A DNA stretch of 64,000 nt from the NCBI RefSeq assembly GCF_038562415.1, contig NZ_JBCFBA010000004.1, positions 62,001-126,000 of the forward strand, in the 5' to 3' direction. How positions within the stretch are numbered: position 1 is the first letter of the stretch; every line of letters starts with the position of its first letter. A program made the translations under genes and the position numbers. A model generated the notes under the pieces. It saw only the letters and a program-made list of their open reading frames with translations, ran no database searches and was not told where the DNA came from. The stretch comes from Solidesulfovibrio sp. (GTDB lineage Bacteria; Desulfobacterota; Desulfovibrionia; Desulfovibrionales; Desulfovibrionaceae). Positions 9,680 to 20,201 of the stretch are shown here, piece after piece.

Positions 9680-11320
9680 TCAGGCCAGCAGGATCTTCCT
9701 GGCCGCCTCGTCCTCGGCCTCGGTGACGAAGGCGATGCCCGTCTCGCGCGCGGTCTCGCGGTTGGCGGCCACGATGTCGTCGCGGGCGATGTCGGCCACG
9801 TCGAACTTCCGCGCCCCGGCCAGCAGCTGCTGCAGCCCGGCGCCGAGCTTGTCGAGCAGCGTGCACACGGCGACGGCGCCAAGGGGCACCTCGCGCATGG
9901 CCTCCTTGCCCAGGCGCGCGGCCAGCGTATGCCAGCCGGCGAAGATCGCCTCGGGCCGCTCGCCCAGGGCGGCCACGGCCTTGGGCAGGCTGTCCCAGTT
10001 GCCGGACACCTTCTCGCGGCGCTCGGGGAAGAGCACTCCCTCGATGTTGGAGCCCACAAACGCCGGGATCATGATGGCCCGGCCCATGCATACCATTTTC
10101 GCGTAGGGCGCGCCCAGGGCCAGGGCCTTGAAGACGTGGTCCTCGCGGGCGAAGCCGCCGGCGAAGGCCATGTCCGTCGGCCTGCGGCCGGTCGCGGCCA
10201 AAAGGTCCGCGTACTGCCGGGCCTTGGCGTGGAGCAGGATGGAGGGCACGCCCCAGGTTTCCATCATGTTCCAGGGGCTCATGCCCGTGCCGCCGCCGGC
10301 GCCGTCGATGGTGAGCAGGTCGAGGTTCGCCTCGGCGGCGAAACGGATGGCCATGGCCAGGCCTTCCATGCCGTAGGCCCCGGTTTTGAGCGTGATGCGC
10401 TCGAAGCCCAGGCCGCGCAGGAAGGCCACGTTCTCCAAAAACGCCTCGCGCACCGCTCCGGCGTCCCGGGCGGCGGTATGGCCCAGTCGGCTGTGGCGGG
10501 CGAATTCCCGGACCGCGCCCGAGGCGAAGGCGGCGGCCACGGCCGGGTCGTCCGGGTCGGGATCGACCAGGTAGCCGCGGGCCTTGAGAAACCGGGCGTA
10601 GGCGATGTCCGCGACCTTGATCTCGCCGCCGATGTTTTTCGCCCCTTGCCCCCACTTGAGCTCGATGGCCACCTCCGGGCCGTACCGGTCGATGACGTAG
10701 CGGGCCACGCCGTTGCGGGCGTCCTCGACGTTGAGCTGGACGATGATGCCGCCGTGTCCGTCGCCGTAGCGCCGGTAGATGGCGACGCGCCGGTCGAGTT
10801 CCGGGGCGCTGTCGATTTTCCCCCCCGCCAGCACGGCCGCCCGGTCGATGCCCACCACGTTTTCCCCGATCACGATGGGGATGCCGGCCAGGGCGCAGCC
10901 CACGGCCAGGGGATCCCAGTAGCGGGCGGCGATCATGGTGGACCCGAGCGCCCCGGTCAAAAGCGGCAGCCTGGCCCTGAGTTGGCCCTTGGCCCCGAAG
11001 GACGCGGCCAGGCCCACGTTGGTGAACAGGCAATCGTCGCCGTCGGCCAGGGCGCCTTGCGCCCGCCCCGTGGCCCCGTAGGCCCGGCCGACGATGCGCA
11101 GGGCGTTGTAGGACACGCCCACCTGGCAGGTGTTGCCGCCGCCGGCGGTAATCAGCCCGAAATCGCGCGGATACAGCGTGGCCCGACCGGCCAGGCTCGA
11201 CAGCCAGGTTTCGCAGCGGCCGGCGCAATCCGCCCGGCACAGGCTGCACAGCCCCGATTCCACCGGCGTGCCCCGGTTGGTCGTTCCCAGCACATCATTG
11301 GTCTTGTTCCATTGCAGCAT
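9680..11320 (-). CDS. Stand-alone FMN-binding glutamate-synthase-like protein
   Basis: 546-aa protein matching the FMN/synthase domain of glutamate synthase (TIM barrel): KWGQGAKNIGGEIK, LTIDGAGGGTGMSPWNMM and the FMN loop AFAGGFAREDHVFKALALGA are visible. The amidotransferase and C-terminal GXGXG domains are absent. An N-terminal cluster CSLCRADCAGRC may bind an iron-sulfur centre. Archaeal-type GltB modules of this sort can work with separate subunits, but none is adjacent, so the substrate is unproven. Start supported by AGAGGGGAATC before ATG 11320. Confidence 0.8.
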   Translation of the reverse strand: MLQWNKTNDVLGTTNRGTPVESGLCSLCRADCAGRCETWLSSLAGRATLYPRDFGLITAGGGNTCQVGVSYNALRIVGRAYGATGRAQGALADGDDCLFTNVGLAASFGAKGQLRARLPLLTGALGSTMIAARYWDPLAVGCALAGIPIVIGENVVGIDRAAVLAGGKIDSAPELDRRVAIYRRYGDGHGGIIVQLNVEDARNGVARYVIDRYGPEVAIELKWGQGAKNIGGEIKVADIAYARFLKARGYLVDPDPDDPAVAAAFASGAVREFARHSRLGHTAARDAGAVREAFLENVAFLRGLGFERITLKTGAYGMEGLAMAIRFAAEANLDLLTIDGAGGGTGMSPWNMMETWGVPSILLHAKARQYADLLAATGRRPTDMAFAGGFAREDHVFKALALGAPYAKMVCMGRAIMIPAFVGSNIEGVLFPERREKVSGNWDSLPKAVAALGERPEAIFAGWHTLAARLGKEAMREVPLGAVAVCTLLDKLGAGLQQLLAGARKFDVADIARDDIVAANRETARETGIAFVTEAEDEAARKILLA

Positions 11321-11435
11321 GATTCCCCTCTCGATTTGTCGCGTAATATCGCGGGCGTGTCGGCCGCGCCCGCCAAATCGGCAACATAAACCCCGAAAAC
11401 TCCCGCCCGTCGAGGGGCTTACTCCCGCCCAATCC

Positions 11436-11470
11436 GGGAAAAATCTCCCGGCAATCCGGGAGATTTTCCC
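11436..11470. other. Strong hairpin in a divergent intergenic region
   Basis: GGGAAAAATCTCCCGG, loop CAAT, then CCGGGAGATTTTCCC form a 15-bp inverted repeat with one bulged A. It lies in the 235-base gap between two divergent genes (minus-strand start 11320, plus-strand start 11556), so it ends no gene; it could be an operator or a leader structure for either. Confidence 0.55.
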
Positions 11471-11555
11471 GATGCGTCACGGGCGATCGTCCGATTGCGA
11501 AACCCGCCGCCTGGCATAGACCAGGACATCGGAAAAAGACCCAAGCGAGGCAACC

Positions 11556-12005
11556 ATGGCAAGCGACGCACCGCGCCGGGCAACGCCGGCGGCCCGCACG
11601 CACGACCTGCGCCTGTCCGGGGCGGAAACGGCCACGGGTCGGCCGCGGCATCCCGAAAACGGCCTCGGGGAAACGCAGGGCCGCTCCCCAGCGGAACATC
11701 GCGGCACCCGATTCGACGTGCGCCTGCCCGGCGACCTGGACGCGGCCGGGGCGGTACGGCTCGGCGACCGGCTGGTGCGGGCCTTGGACGGCGGGGCCAC
11801 GCGCATCGTCATCTGGGTTTCGGGCGAGACGGCCCCGTCCCCGGAGGCGACGAGCCTGGTCAACAGCCTGGGCCGGCACATGGCCCGGGACGGAAGGTGG
11901 CGGCGGGTGGAGCTTCGCGGGGCCGGGCCAGGGTTCGCCGCGCTGGTGGCGGCCTATCGGCAGGGCCTCGATCCGTCTGCCGCGCGGCGCAAGGAGGAAC
12001 GGTGA
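11556..12005 (+). CDS. Small STAS-like protein
   Basis: 149-aa soluble protein. The first 50 residues are polar and low in predicted structure; residues about 52-130 (FDVRLPGDLDAAGAVRLGDR, TRIVIWVSGETAPSPEATSL) resemble a STAS or anti-sigma-antagonist fold with alternating strands and helices. I see no canonical phosphorylatable serine motif, so the family assignment is tentative. The stop overlaps the ATG of the following 55-aa membrane protein (TGATG), showing coupling. The ATG follows GAGGCAACC. Confidence 0.5.
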   Translation: MASDAPRRATPAARTHDLRLSGAETATGRPRHPENGLGETQGRSPAEHRGTRFDVRLPGDLDAAGAVRLGDRLVRALDGGATRIVIWVSGETAPSPEATSLVNSLGRHMARDGRWRRVELRGAGPGFAALVAAYRQGLDPSAARRKEER

Positions 12006-12172
12006 TGGTATGGACGATCGGCCTGATCGTGGCCGGCCTGGCCCTGTGGCATTGCTGCATGGGCGTCGTGCGTTCCAACGGCCGGCACCTGCCGCGTGAT
12101 TTCGATTTCGATATCTACAAAAACCGCGAACTCAACCAGCGGGGGCTTTTCGACAAGACCAAGTGGTATTAG
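12005..12172 (+). CDS. 55-aa single-pass membrane protein
   Basis: Short gene with a strong ribosome site (AAGGAGGAACGG) inside the end of the upstream gene and an overlapping TGATG junction. The product has one hydrophobic segment at residues 2-22 (VWTIGLIVAGLALWHCCMGV) followed by a charged cytosolic tail ending NQRGLFDKTKWY. No family recognised. Coupling to the STAS-like gene suggests the two proteins work together, perhaps with the short one as membrane anchor. Its last 4 bases overlap the convergent permease gene end. Confidence 0.7.
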   Translation: MVWTIGLIVAGLALWHCCMGVVRSNGRHLPRDFDFDIYKNRELNQRGLFDKTKWY

Positions 12173-13023
12173 GCCGCGCCCGTGTCCGTTCGCGGCCGCG
12201 CGGCCTCGCCCACGGCCCGTAGCGTGGCCGCGGCGATGACCACGATGCCGCCGGCCACGGCCCACGGCCCCGGCAGTTCGCCGTAGCCCAGGGCCACGAA
12301 CAGCGGATTGAAAATGGGCTCCAGGGTCATGATGCAGATGGCCGACAGCGCCCGCAGCCGCTTGATGCACCAGACGTACAGGGCCAGGGACACCCCCTGC
12401 TGCACGAGGCCCAGGTAGCCGAGCCCGAGCCAGGCCGTGCCGGAAAGGGGCGGTTCGGCCAGCAGAAACGGCAGCCCCAATGCCGCCGCGAGCCCATGGC
12501 CGGCGATGACCGCCGACACGGGCGAGCCGCCCCGGCCGGCCCGCATGGCCAGCGTGAAGACGGCGTAGCAAAAGCCCGTGCCGCAGGCCACGAGGTTGCC
12601 CCACAGCCCCTGGGCCGAAAGCCTGTCCAGGAAAAAAAGGGCCATGCCGCCCACACAGGCGGCGACAAAGGCCCAGTCGGCCGGCCTTGTGCGCTCGCCG
12701 AGCACGAGCGGCGCGAGCAGGGCCACGTAGACCGGCGCGGTATAGGCCAGCAGGATGGCGTTGGCCGCCGTGGTGAGTTTCGTGGCGATCACGTTGGTCA
12801 CCAGCAGGCCGGCATAGCCGCAAGCGGCGCAGACAAAGGCCCGGGTCGGCCGGAAATCGAGCCTCCCCCGGAAAAGCGCCACCAGGACCACGGCGGCCAG
12901 GGCACTGCGCCCGCCCGTGACGGCCATGGGCGAGGCCGGCACGAGCTTGATGGCCAGTCCGCCCGTGCTCCACAAAAGCGCCGTAACGGCCAGAAACAGC
13001 GCCGCGCGCGCCGGCTGCGACAT
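12169..13023 (-). CDS. EamA/DMT-family permease
   Basis: 284-aa inner membrane protein with about ten transmembrane helices and the internal duplication of the drug/metabolite transporter superfamily: first half ALFLAVTALLWSTGGLAIKL, second half from GLWGNLVACGTGFCYAVFTL, with the typical MTLEPIFNPLFVALGYGE segment near the end. The substrate cannot be told; members export amino acids, metabolites or drugs. The start ATG at 13023 follows AGGACGGGCG-like sequence. It is divergent from the CYTH gene. Confidence 0.85.
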   Translation of the reverse strand: MSQPARAALFLAVTALLWSTGGLAIKLVPASPMAVTGGRSALAAVVLVALFRGRLDFRPTRAFVCAACGYAGLLVTNVIATKLTTAANAILLAYTAPVYVALLAPLVLGERTRPADWAFVAACVGGMALFFLDRLSAQGLWGNLVACGTGFCYAVFTLAMRAGRGGSPVSAVIAGHGLAAALGLPFLLAEPPLSGTAWLGLGYLGLVQQGVSLALYVWCIKRLRALSAICIMTLEPIFNPLFVALGYGELPGPWAVAGGIVVIAAATLRAVGEAARPRTDTGAA

Positions 13024-13132
13024 ATCGCCCGTCCTTTTTCCCCTGGTCGGGGCCATGGGCTTGCCCGCCCCCAAATTAACGCGTAACAGCCCGGCAACAT
13101 GAACCAAAAAAGAACTTGACACAAGAGCGCCC

Positions 13133-13663
13133 ATGTTCGAGGCCGAGATCAAATACCTGGCCGCCGGCCCGGTCGCGCCGCCCGGCCAGGGCCTGGCCGA
13201 GGCCGTGTGCCGCGACGTCTACTACGACAGCCCGGACGGCGCGTTTGCCGCCTCGGGCCGGGAGTTGCGGCTGCGCGAGGAAAGCGGTCGCGTGACGCTG
13301 ACCTGCAAGCAGCCGCCCTTCGACGCGGCAACCGGCTCCAAGGAGGAACTGGAAACGCGGGTGGCCGACGGCGCGGCCATGGGCGAAATCCTCGCCCGCC
13401 TGGGCTACGTCCCGCGCATCGCCTACGCCAAGCGCTGCCGGCGGTTTCGCGACGTGTCCCAGGGGCTGGCCCTGGAGATCGCCGTGGTCCGGGTGGATTT
13501 TTCGTCCGAGGTCTTCATCGAGATCGAGCACCTGGCCCAAAGCCGGCAGGACGCCCTGGCCGCCCTGCCGGTCATCCGGGCCTATGCCGCCGGCCTGGGG
13601 CTAACCCGGGAGTGCCGGCAAGCCTACACCGACCTCTTTCTGGCCAGCCGAGCCAAGGCCTAA
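13133..13663 (+). CDS. CYTH-domain protein (class IV adenylate cyclase / triphosphatase fold)
   Basis: 176-aa protein with the CYTH signature EAEIKY (ExExK) at residues 3-8, the paired basic strand LRLREESGRVTLTCKQP, and acidic strands ELETRV and EVFIEIEHL that line the triphosphate tunnel. Members hydrolyse inorganic or organic triphosphates or make cAMP; the sequence alone does not separate these. It precedes a transglutaminase-like gene by 22 bases, so the two are probably cotranscribed. Confidence 0.8.
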   Translation: MFEAEIKYLAAGPVAPPGQGLAEAVCRDVYYDSPDGAFAASGRELRLREESGRVTLTCKQPPFDAATGSKEELETRVADGAAMGEILARLGYVPRIAYAKRCRRFRDVSQGLALEIAVVRVDFSSEVFIEIEHLAQSRQDALAALPVIRAYAAGLGLTRECRQAYTDLFLASRAKA

Positions 13664-13685
13664 GGCCGCTCAAGGAGGCGCCGTC

Positions 13686-14294
13686 ATGTCCCCCTTTTCC
13701 CCCGTGGACGCGGAACTCGTACCCTACCTGGCCGCCTCGGCCGTCATCGATTTCCACCATCCGCTGGTGGCGGCCAAGGCCGATGCCCTGGCCGCCGGGG
13801 CGACGTCGGACGCGGCCGTGGCCGAGGCCTGTTTCCTGTTCGTGCGCGACGCCATCCGCCACAGCGCGGACTGGCGGCAAAACCCCGTCACCTGCGCCGC
13901 CTCGCACGTCCTGCGCCACGGCACGGGCTACTGCTATGCCAAGGCCCATCTGCTGGCGGCGCTGCTGCGGGCGCGCGGCATCCCGGCCGGGTTGTGCTAC
14001 CAGCGCCTGCGCCTCGACCCGGCGGCCGACAGCGAACGCTTTTGCCTGCACGGCCTGGTGGCGGTCCATCTGCGCGGCATCGGCTGGTACCGCGCGGACC
14101 CGCGCGGCAACAAGCCGGGCCTGGACGCCCGGTTCAGCCCGCCCGTGGAGCGGCTGGCCTTTGCCGTGACCGCGCCCGGGGAGGCGGACCTGCCCGGCGT
14201 GCATGCCGCGCCCCTGCCGGAAGTCGTGGCCGCCCTGGGCCGCCACGACACCTGGGACGCCCTGCTGGCCGACCTGCCCGACCGCCCCGCGTAA
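13686..14294 (+). CDS. Transglutaminase-like cysteine peptidase-fold protein
   Basis: 202-aa protein with a transglutaminase-core arrangement: catalytic Cys in HGTGYCYAKAHLLAALLRA, His in FCLHGLVAVHL and Asp in WYRADPRGNK. No signal peptide or membrane segment, so cytosolic. Such proteins act as peptidases, amidases or acyltransferases; the substrate is unknown. It shares a transcription unit with the CYTH gene, with a GGAGGCGCC ribosome site. Confidence 0.75.
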   Translation: MSPFSPVDAELVPYLAASAVIDFHHPLVAAKADALAAGATSDAAVAEACFLFVRDAIRHSADWRQNPVTCAASHVLRHGTGYCYAKAHLLAALLRARGIPAGLCYQRLRLDPAADSERFCLHGLVAVHLRGIGWYRADPRGNKPGLDARFSPPVERLAFAVTAPGEADLPGVHAAPLPEVVAALGRHDTWDALLADLPDRPA

Positions 14295-14503
14295 GCGCCG
14301 GCCCGCCGCCGGGGACCTCGCCGCTTTCCATACGGGGCTGGGCGGGTACGGACACTTTTGTCGTTCTTCCTCCGTTTTTGCATGAGGCCCGGCGCCCCGC
14401 CCGGGGGATGGTTCGCGACGGACACGAGATCGACAAAAAAAATCTAAATCGCTTCGGAACGTTACAAGATCCGACACATCTTTCTCCACAGAATTGGTGT
14501 ACA

Positions 14504-14519
14504 TTGCACGGCAATTGCT
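14504..14519 (+). promoter_or_regulatory. Candidate sigma-54 promoter
   Basis: TTGCACGGCAATTGCT matches the -24/-12 consensus TGGCACGNNNNTTGCW at all defined positions but one (T for the first G). It would start transcription about 55 bases before the 105-aa gene at 14586, whose next neighbour encodes a sigma-54 activator. Confidence 0.4.
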
Positions 14520-14585
14520 TATTACTAGCGATAGCCCGAATCGGCCTCACGCCGGCCCGGGCGCAAATCCAGCTAGGAGGTCGCC

Positions 14586-14903
14586 ATGGAATCGGCACTG
14601 ACGCTGCGCAAAACCGCCCCGCCCGAACTGTCCGACGAATCGCTCGCCATCCACCATGTCTCCGTCCTGGAAGTGGAAATCGTGCAGGGGGCCATGTCCA
14701 CCATGCGCCGGGCCATGAAGGAAGTGGCCGCCCAGACGGGCGTCAAGTACGACGACGTCATGCATGGCTTAAGCGGCCATATGTACTGGGTCGAATCCAC
14801 GGGAACGCTCCTGTGCGTCATCCCCCTGCCGGAAAACGATCTGTATCTGGAAATCCCCGAGGATTTCTGGCGTATCCGCGAACTGTCCCAGGCCACGCAC
14901 TAG
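14586..14903 (+). CDS. Conserved-looking 105-aa protein of unknown function
   Basis: Small soluble acidic protein with an excellent ribosome site (TAGGAGGTCGCC). Visible segments are VSVLEVEIVQGAMSTMRRAM, then YDDVMHGLSGHMYWVEST and LYLEIPEDFWRIREL. No family recognised and no metal or catalytic motif stands out. A possible sigma-54 promoter lies upstream and a GAF/sigma-54 activator gene follows 155 bases downstream, so that activator may control it. Confidence 0.75.
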   Translation: MESALTLRKTAPPELSDESLAIHHVSVLEVEIVQGAMSTMRRAMKEVAAQTGVKYDDVMHGLSGHMYWVESTGTLLCVIPLPENDLYLEIPEDFWRIRELSQATH

Positions 14904-15058
14904 GCCCTTTTCCCGCCCGGCCCGCGCCATCCCGACGCGGGCCGGACCTCGCTTGCCCCGCCACGGCTTTTCCGGCATGCTCCGCCCGTTTCTCCTGCTT
15001 CCCCGGGCCACGGGGAGACGCGGGCCCAGACGCAACCCTCATCCAGCCGGAACTCGCC

Positions 15059-16582
<1,524 letters not shown>

Positions 16583-16596
16583 GGGCGCCGTAACAG

Positions 16597-16619
16597 GGGC
16601 CGGGGGAAACCCCTGGCCC
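16597..16619. terminator. Hairpin between convergent genes
   Basis: GGGCCGGGG-GAAA-CCCCTGGCCC pairs over 10 bp including one G-T pair, between the converging sigma-54 activator and bioB genes. There is no T-tract, so termination strength is uncertain. Confidence 0.45.
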
Positions 16620-16711
16620 AAGGCTCGCCCCGCGTTCCGCGTCCGGCACCAATCCCTTCCCCGGCATTCGGGGCGTTCGCGCCCCCGAGCCCGCCCCTTC
16701 GCCCTGTCCGC

Positions 16712-17710
16712 TCACACGCCCGTGAAACCCAGCGCGGCCAGGCCCCGCCGGTCCGCCTCCACCGAGGCCCCGGCCGTGGTCAGGTAGTCGCCGACCATGA
16801 GCCCGTCGGCGCCGGCGGCCATGGGGGCGAGGGCCGCGTCCGGGCCGAAGACCGCGGGCCGGCCGCCACAGATGCGGATGTGCCGGTCGGGCAGGAGCAG
16901 GCGCAGCGCGATGACGATGCGCCGGGCTTCGTCGGCCGGCAGCACCGGCCGGGCGCCCAGCGGCGTGCCTGGGATGGGGTTCAAAAAATTGACAGGAATG
17001 GAAAAAACCCCTGCTTCGAGCAATGTCAGGGCCAGGTCGGCCCGGTCGGCCCAGGTCTCGCCCAGGCCGAACAGCCCGCCCGAGCAGATGGGAATATCCA
17101 GGCGCCGGCACTGGCGCAGCACCTCCAGGTTGTCCTCGAAGCGGCGCGTGGTGCAGATCGCCGGATAAAAGGCCCGGGAGGTCTCCAGGTTGTGGTGGTA
17201 GGCGGCCAGGCCGGCGGCCTTGAGACGCCGCAGCGCCCCGGCGTCGAGCACGCCCAGCGAGGCGTCGGCGGCCAGGCCCAGGGCGGCGATGCCGGACAGG
17301 GCCTCGGCCACGGCGTCGAGTTCCCTGTCCGGCACGGCCCGGCCCGAGGCCACGACGCCGAACCGGGCCACGCCCTGCCCGGCCACGGCCGCCCCGGCGG
17401 CGACGATGCGCTCCGGGGAAAGCAGGGCATGCTCGGGCGCGGCGGTGGCGTAGTGGCCGGACTGGGCGCAGAAGGCGCAATCCTCGCCGCAGCGCCCGGA
17501 TTTGGCGCTGATGATGGCGCAAAGCGACACGGCCGAGCCGACGCGGGCCCGGCGCACGGCGTCGGCGGCGGCGGCGAAGGCCTCGAGCAGCGCCCCGGCG
17601 GCCTCGGGCAGGACGGCCAGCAGGGCGTCGCGGGCGGTGTCGGACAAGTATCCGCCGGCAAGCAGCGGCTGGACGAGTTCCCGGGGAAAGGCGGTATCGG
17701 GTTGCGGCAT
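16712..17710 (-). CDS. bioB: Biotin synthase
   Basis: 332-aa radical SAM enzyme converting dethiobiotin to biotin. The SAM-cluster motif CGEDCAFCAQS (Cys74, Cys78, Cys81) is canonical, followed by YHHNLETSRAFYP and the FeS-associated segment NFLNPIPGTPLG near the C terminus. The length is typical. The start ATG at 17710 is chosen because the N terminus aligns with normal BioB length; the longer open frame runs into the promoter region. No other bio gene is in view. It is divergent from the phosphonate operon. Confidence 0.93.
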   Translation of the reverse strand: MPQPDTAFPRELVQPLLAGGYLSDTARDALLAVLPEAAGALLEAFAAAADAVRRARVGSAVSLCAIISAKSGRCGEDCAFCAQSGHYATAAPEHALLSPERIVAAGAAVAGQGVARFGVVASGRAVPDRELDAVAEALSGIAALGLAADASLGVLDAGALRRLKAAGLAAYHHNLETSRAFYPAICTTRRFEDNLEVLRQCRRLDIPICSGGLFGLGETWADRADLALTLLEAGVFSIPVNFLNPIPGTPLGARPVLPADEARRIVIALRLLLPDRHIRICGGRPAVFGPDAALAPMAAGADGLMVGDYLTTAGASVEADRRGLAALGFTGV

Positions 17711-17986
17711 GGCGAAGTCCGGTCGAGGGTTGTGGACGGAAAAGGTCGGAAACGAAGGGTAGCTCCGAAATCGCGGCCGGGCAAGGGTGTCGCCGGGGTG
17801 GTCCGAGCTGCCACTGGCGGCTGACCCCCCGAAAATTTTGTAACAAACTCGGCGCAAAACGAAAACATGGCGGACACACCTTATTCGATTTTACTTGTAT
17901 TATATCAATTTATAGGACGCTCCAAAGTTTATTACGATTTTGCGAACACATCCCACCGCCCCACTCCCGAGCAAAGGATGACGACC

Positions 17987-19015
17987 ATGAAAAAACGCCT
18001 CGCCTGCCTCGTCCTTGTCTGCCTCGCCCTGACCGCCGCCTCCCGGGTCGCCCGGGCCGCGGAACTGCTCGTCTACACCGCCCTGGAAGACGACCAGATC
18101 CCGGTCTACATCAAGAGCTTCAAGGAACAATACCCCGACATCCAGCTCAAGTTCGTGCGCGACTCCACCGGGGTCGTCATCTCCAAGCTCCTGGCCGAAA
18201 AGGACAACCCGCAAGCCGACCTGGTCTGGGGCACCGCCGCCACCGGCCTGCTCCTCCTCGAGGCGGCCGGCATCGTCGAACCCTACGCCCCCAAGGGCCT
18301 GGAGCGCATCAACCCGCGCTTCCGCGACCCGCGCAATCCGCCCGCCTGGGTGGCCAACGACGTCTTCGAAACGGGCCTTTGCGTCAACGAACTGGAGCTG
18401 GGCGCCAAAAAACTCCCCGCCCCGGCCGCCTACGCCGACCTCGTCAAGCCCGAATACAAGGGCCTGGTGGTCATGCCCAACCCCGCCTCCTCGGGCACCG
18501 GCTACCTGACCGTGGCCGGGCTCATGGCGCTTCTGGGCGAGGAACAGGCCTGGGCCTACCTGGACAAGCTCCACGAAAACATCGCCATGTACACCCACTC
18601 CGGCTCCAAGCCCTGCAAGATGGCCGGCACCGGCGAATTCCCCATCGGCATCACCTTCGGCTACCGGGGCGTCATGCAAAAGCGCAAGGGCGAACCCGTG
18701 ACCACCGTCTTCCCCAAGGAGGGCTCGGGCTGGGACTGCGAGGCCAATGCGCTCATCAGGAAAAAGGACATGAAGCCCGAAGCCAAGCTCTTCCTCGACT
18801 GGGCCGTCTCCGACCCGGCCATGATCGAATACGCCAAGAACTACGGCATCCTGGCCGCAAGCGACGTACCCGGCTTCCAGGTGCCCGAGGGCTACCCGGC
18901 CGATCCCGTGGCCCAGCTCATCCCGGTGGACCTGACCTGGGCGGCCCAAAACCGCGACCGCATCCTGGCCGAGTGGGAAAAGCGCTACGGCGCCAAGTCC
19001 GAAGCGAAAAAATAA
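17987..19015 (+). CDS. phnS: 2-aminoethylphosphonate ABC transporter, periplasmic binding protein
   Basis: 342-aa solute-binding protein of the iron/AEP (type II) superfamily. It has a Sec signal peptide [20 protein letters not shown] with cleavage near AARA-AE, then a two-lobe binding fold ([33 protein letters not shown]). The ATG at 17987 follows AAAGGA at good spacing; the upstream ATG at 17978 lies inside that site. Sequence alone could fit iron binding, but the downstream order of ATPase, fused permease, phnX and phnW makes 2-aminoethylphosphonate the likely ligand. It opens an eight-gene operon. Confidence 0.82.
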   Translation: MKKRLACLVLVCLALTAASRVARAAELLVYTALEDDQIPVYIKSFKEQYPDIQLKFVRDSTGVVISKLLAEKDNPQADLVWGTAATGLLLLEAAGIVEPYAPKGLERINPRFRDPRNPPAWVANDVFETGLCVNELELGAKKLPAPAAYADLVKPEYKGLVVMPNPASSGTGYLTVAGLMALLGEEQAWAYLDKLHENIAMYTHSGSKPCKMAGTGEFPIGITFGYRGVMQKRKGEPVTTVFPKEGSGWDCEANALIRKKDMKPEAKLFLDWAVSDPAMIEYAKNYGILAASDVPGFQVPEGYPADPVAQLIPVDLTWAAQNRDRILAEWEKRYGAKSEAKK

Positions 19016-19037
19016 CCCCCCGGCCGGAGCCAGCCCC

Positions 19038-20201
19038 ATGCCGCACACCGCCCCTTCCCCCGCCGCCTACGATGCCCACCTGGAGCTGTGGGGCATCAAG
19101 AAGACCTTCGGCGCCTTCGTGGCGCTCAAGGAAATCAGCTTCCAGGTCCGCAAGGGCGAGATGGTCTGCCTGCTTGGCCCGTCGGGCTGCGGCAAGACCA
19201 CGGCGCTGCGCATCGTCGCCGGCCTGGAGGACCACGACTGCGGCCGGGTGCGCATCGCCGGGCGCGACGTCTCGACCATGCCCGTGGCCCGGCGCAACGT
19301 CGGCCTCGTCTTCCAGTCCTACGCCCTGTTCCCCAACCTCACGGCCGAGGAAAACGTCACCTACGGCCTGGCCGGCCGGGGCATGACCCGGCAGGCCAGG
19401 CGCGACCGGGCCGCCGCCCTGCTGGAAATGGTCGGCCTGCCCCAGGCCGGGCCGCAATACCCGGCCCAACTCTCCGGTGGCCAGCAGCAGCGGGTGGCCC
19501 TGGCCCGGGCCATGGCCCTCTCGCCCGACGTGCTGCTCCTCGACGAGCCCCTGTCCGCCCTGGACGCCAAGGTGCGCGTGCACCTGCGCGCCGAGATCAA
19601 AAAGCTCCAGCGCGAACTGGGCGTCACCAGCATCCTCGTCACCCACGACCAGGAGGAGGCCATGACCATGGCCGACCGCATCCTGCTCATGGAGGGCGGC
19701 CGCATCGTCCAGGACGACGTGCCCGACCGGCTCTACGACCATCCCCAAACGGCCTTCGCCGCCGGCTTCCTGGGGGCCATGAACTTCCTGCCCGTGCACT
19801 GGGACGCCGCCGGGGAAACGGCCAAGCTGGGCCAGGTCGCCCTGCGCCTGCCCCGCCAGGCGGCCCGGGGGGAAGTCGGCGCCCGGGCCGTGCTCGGCAT
19901 CCGGCCCGAGGACGTCACGCTGCTCGAGAACGGCCGAAGTACCGGCGGCGAGGCCGCCAACATCCTGGAGGCCCGGGTGGATTTCCTGGAATTTCGCGGG
20001 GCGCTTTCCCGGCTGCGCCTGGTGGCCGAGGCCGGCGACAGCCTGGCCCGGGAGCTTTTCGCCGACGTCACCGCCCGCCAGGCCCGACGCATGGGCCTTG
20101 GCCAGGGCAGCCCCGTGCGCCTGAGCCTGCCGCCGGCCCGGCTGCACCTGTTCGCCCCGGCCGACGACGCCCCGGCCGCCCCGGACGGAGCGCGGGCGTG
20201 A
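19038..20201 (+). CDS. phnT: 2-aminoethylphosphonate ABC transporter ATPase
   Basis: 387-aa ATPase of the spermidine/iron/AEP importer class. Walker A is GPSGCGKTT, the ABC signature is LSGGQQQRVALARAMALSP, Walker B is VLLLDEPLSALDAK and the switch His lies in LVTHDQEEA. The C-terminal 130 residues form a TOBE-like regulatory domain. The stop codon overlaps the permease GTG start (GTGA). It energises import by the fused permease in the inner membrane. Confidence 0.88.
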   Translation: MPHTAPSPAAYDAHLELWGIKKTFGAFVALKEISFQVRKGEMVCLLGPSGCGKTTALRIVAGLEDHDCGRVRIAGRDVSTMPVARRNVGLVFQSYALFPNLTAEENVTYGLAGRGMTRQARRDRAAALLEMVGLPQAGPQYPAQLSGGQQQRVALARAMALSPDVLLLDEPLSALDAKVRVHLRAEIKKLQRELGVTSILVTHDQEEAMTMADRILLMEGGRIVQDDVPDRLYDHPQTAFAAGFLGAMNFLPVHWDAAGETAKLGQVALRLPRQAARGEVGARAVLGIRPEDVTLLENGRSTGGEAANILEARVDFLEFRGALSRLRLVAEAGDSLARELFADVTARQARRMGLGQGSPVRLSLPPARLHLFAPADDAPAAPDGARA

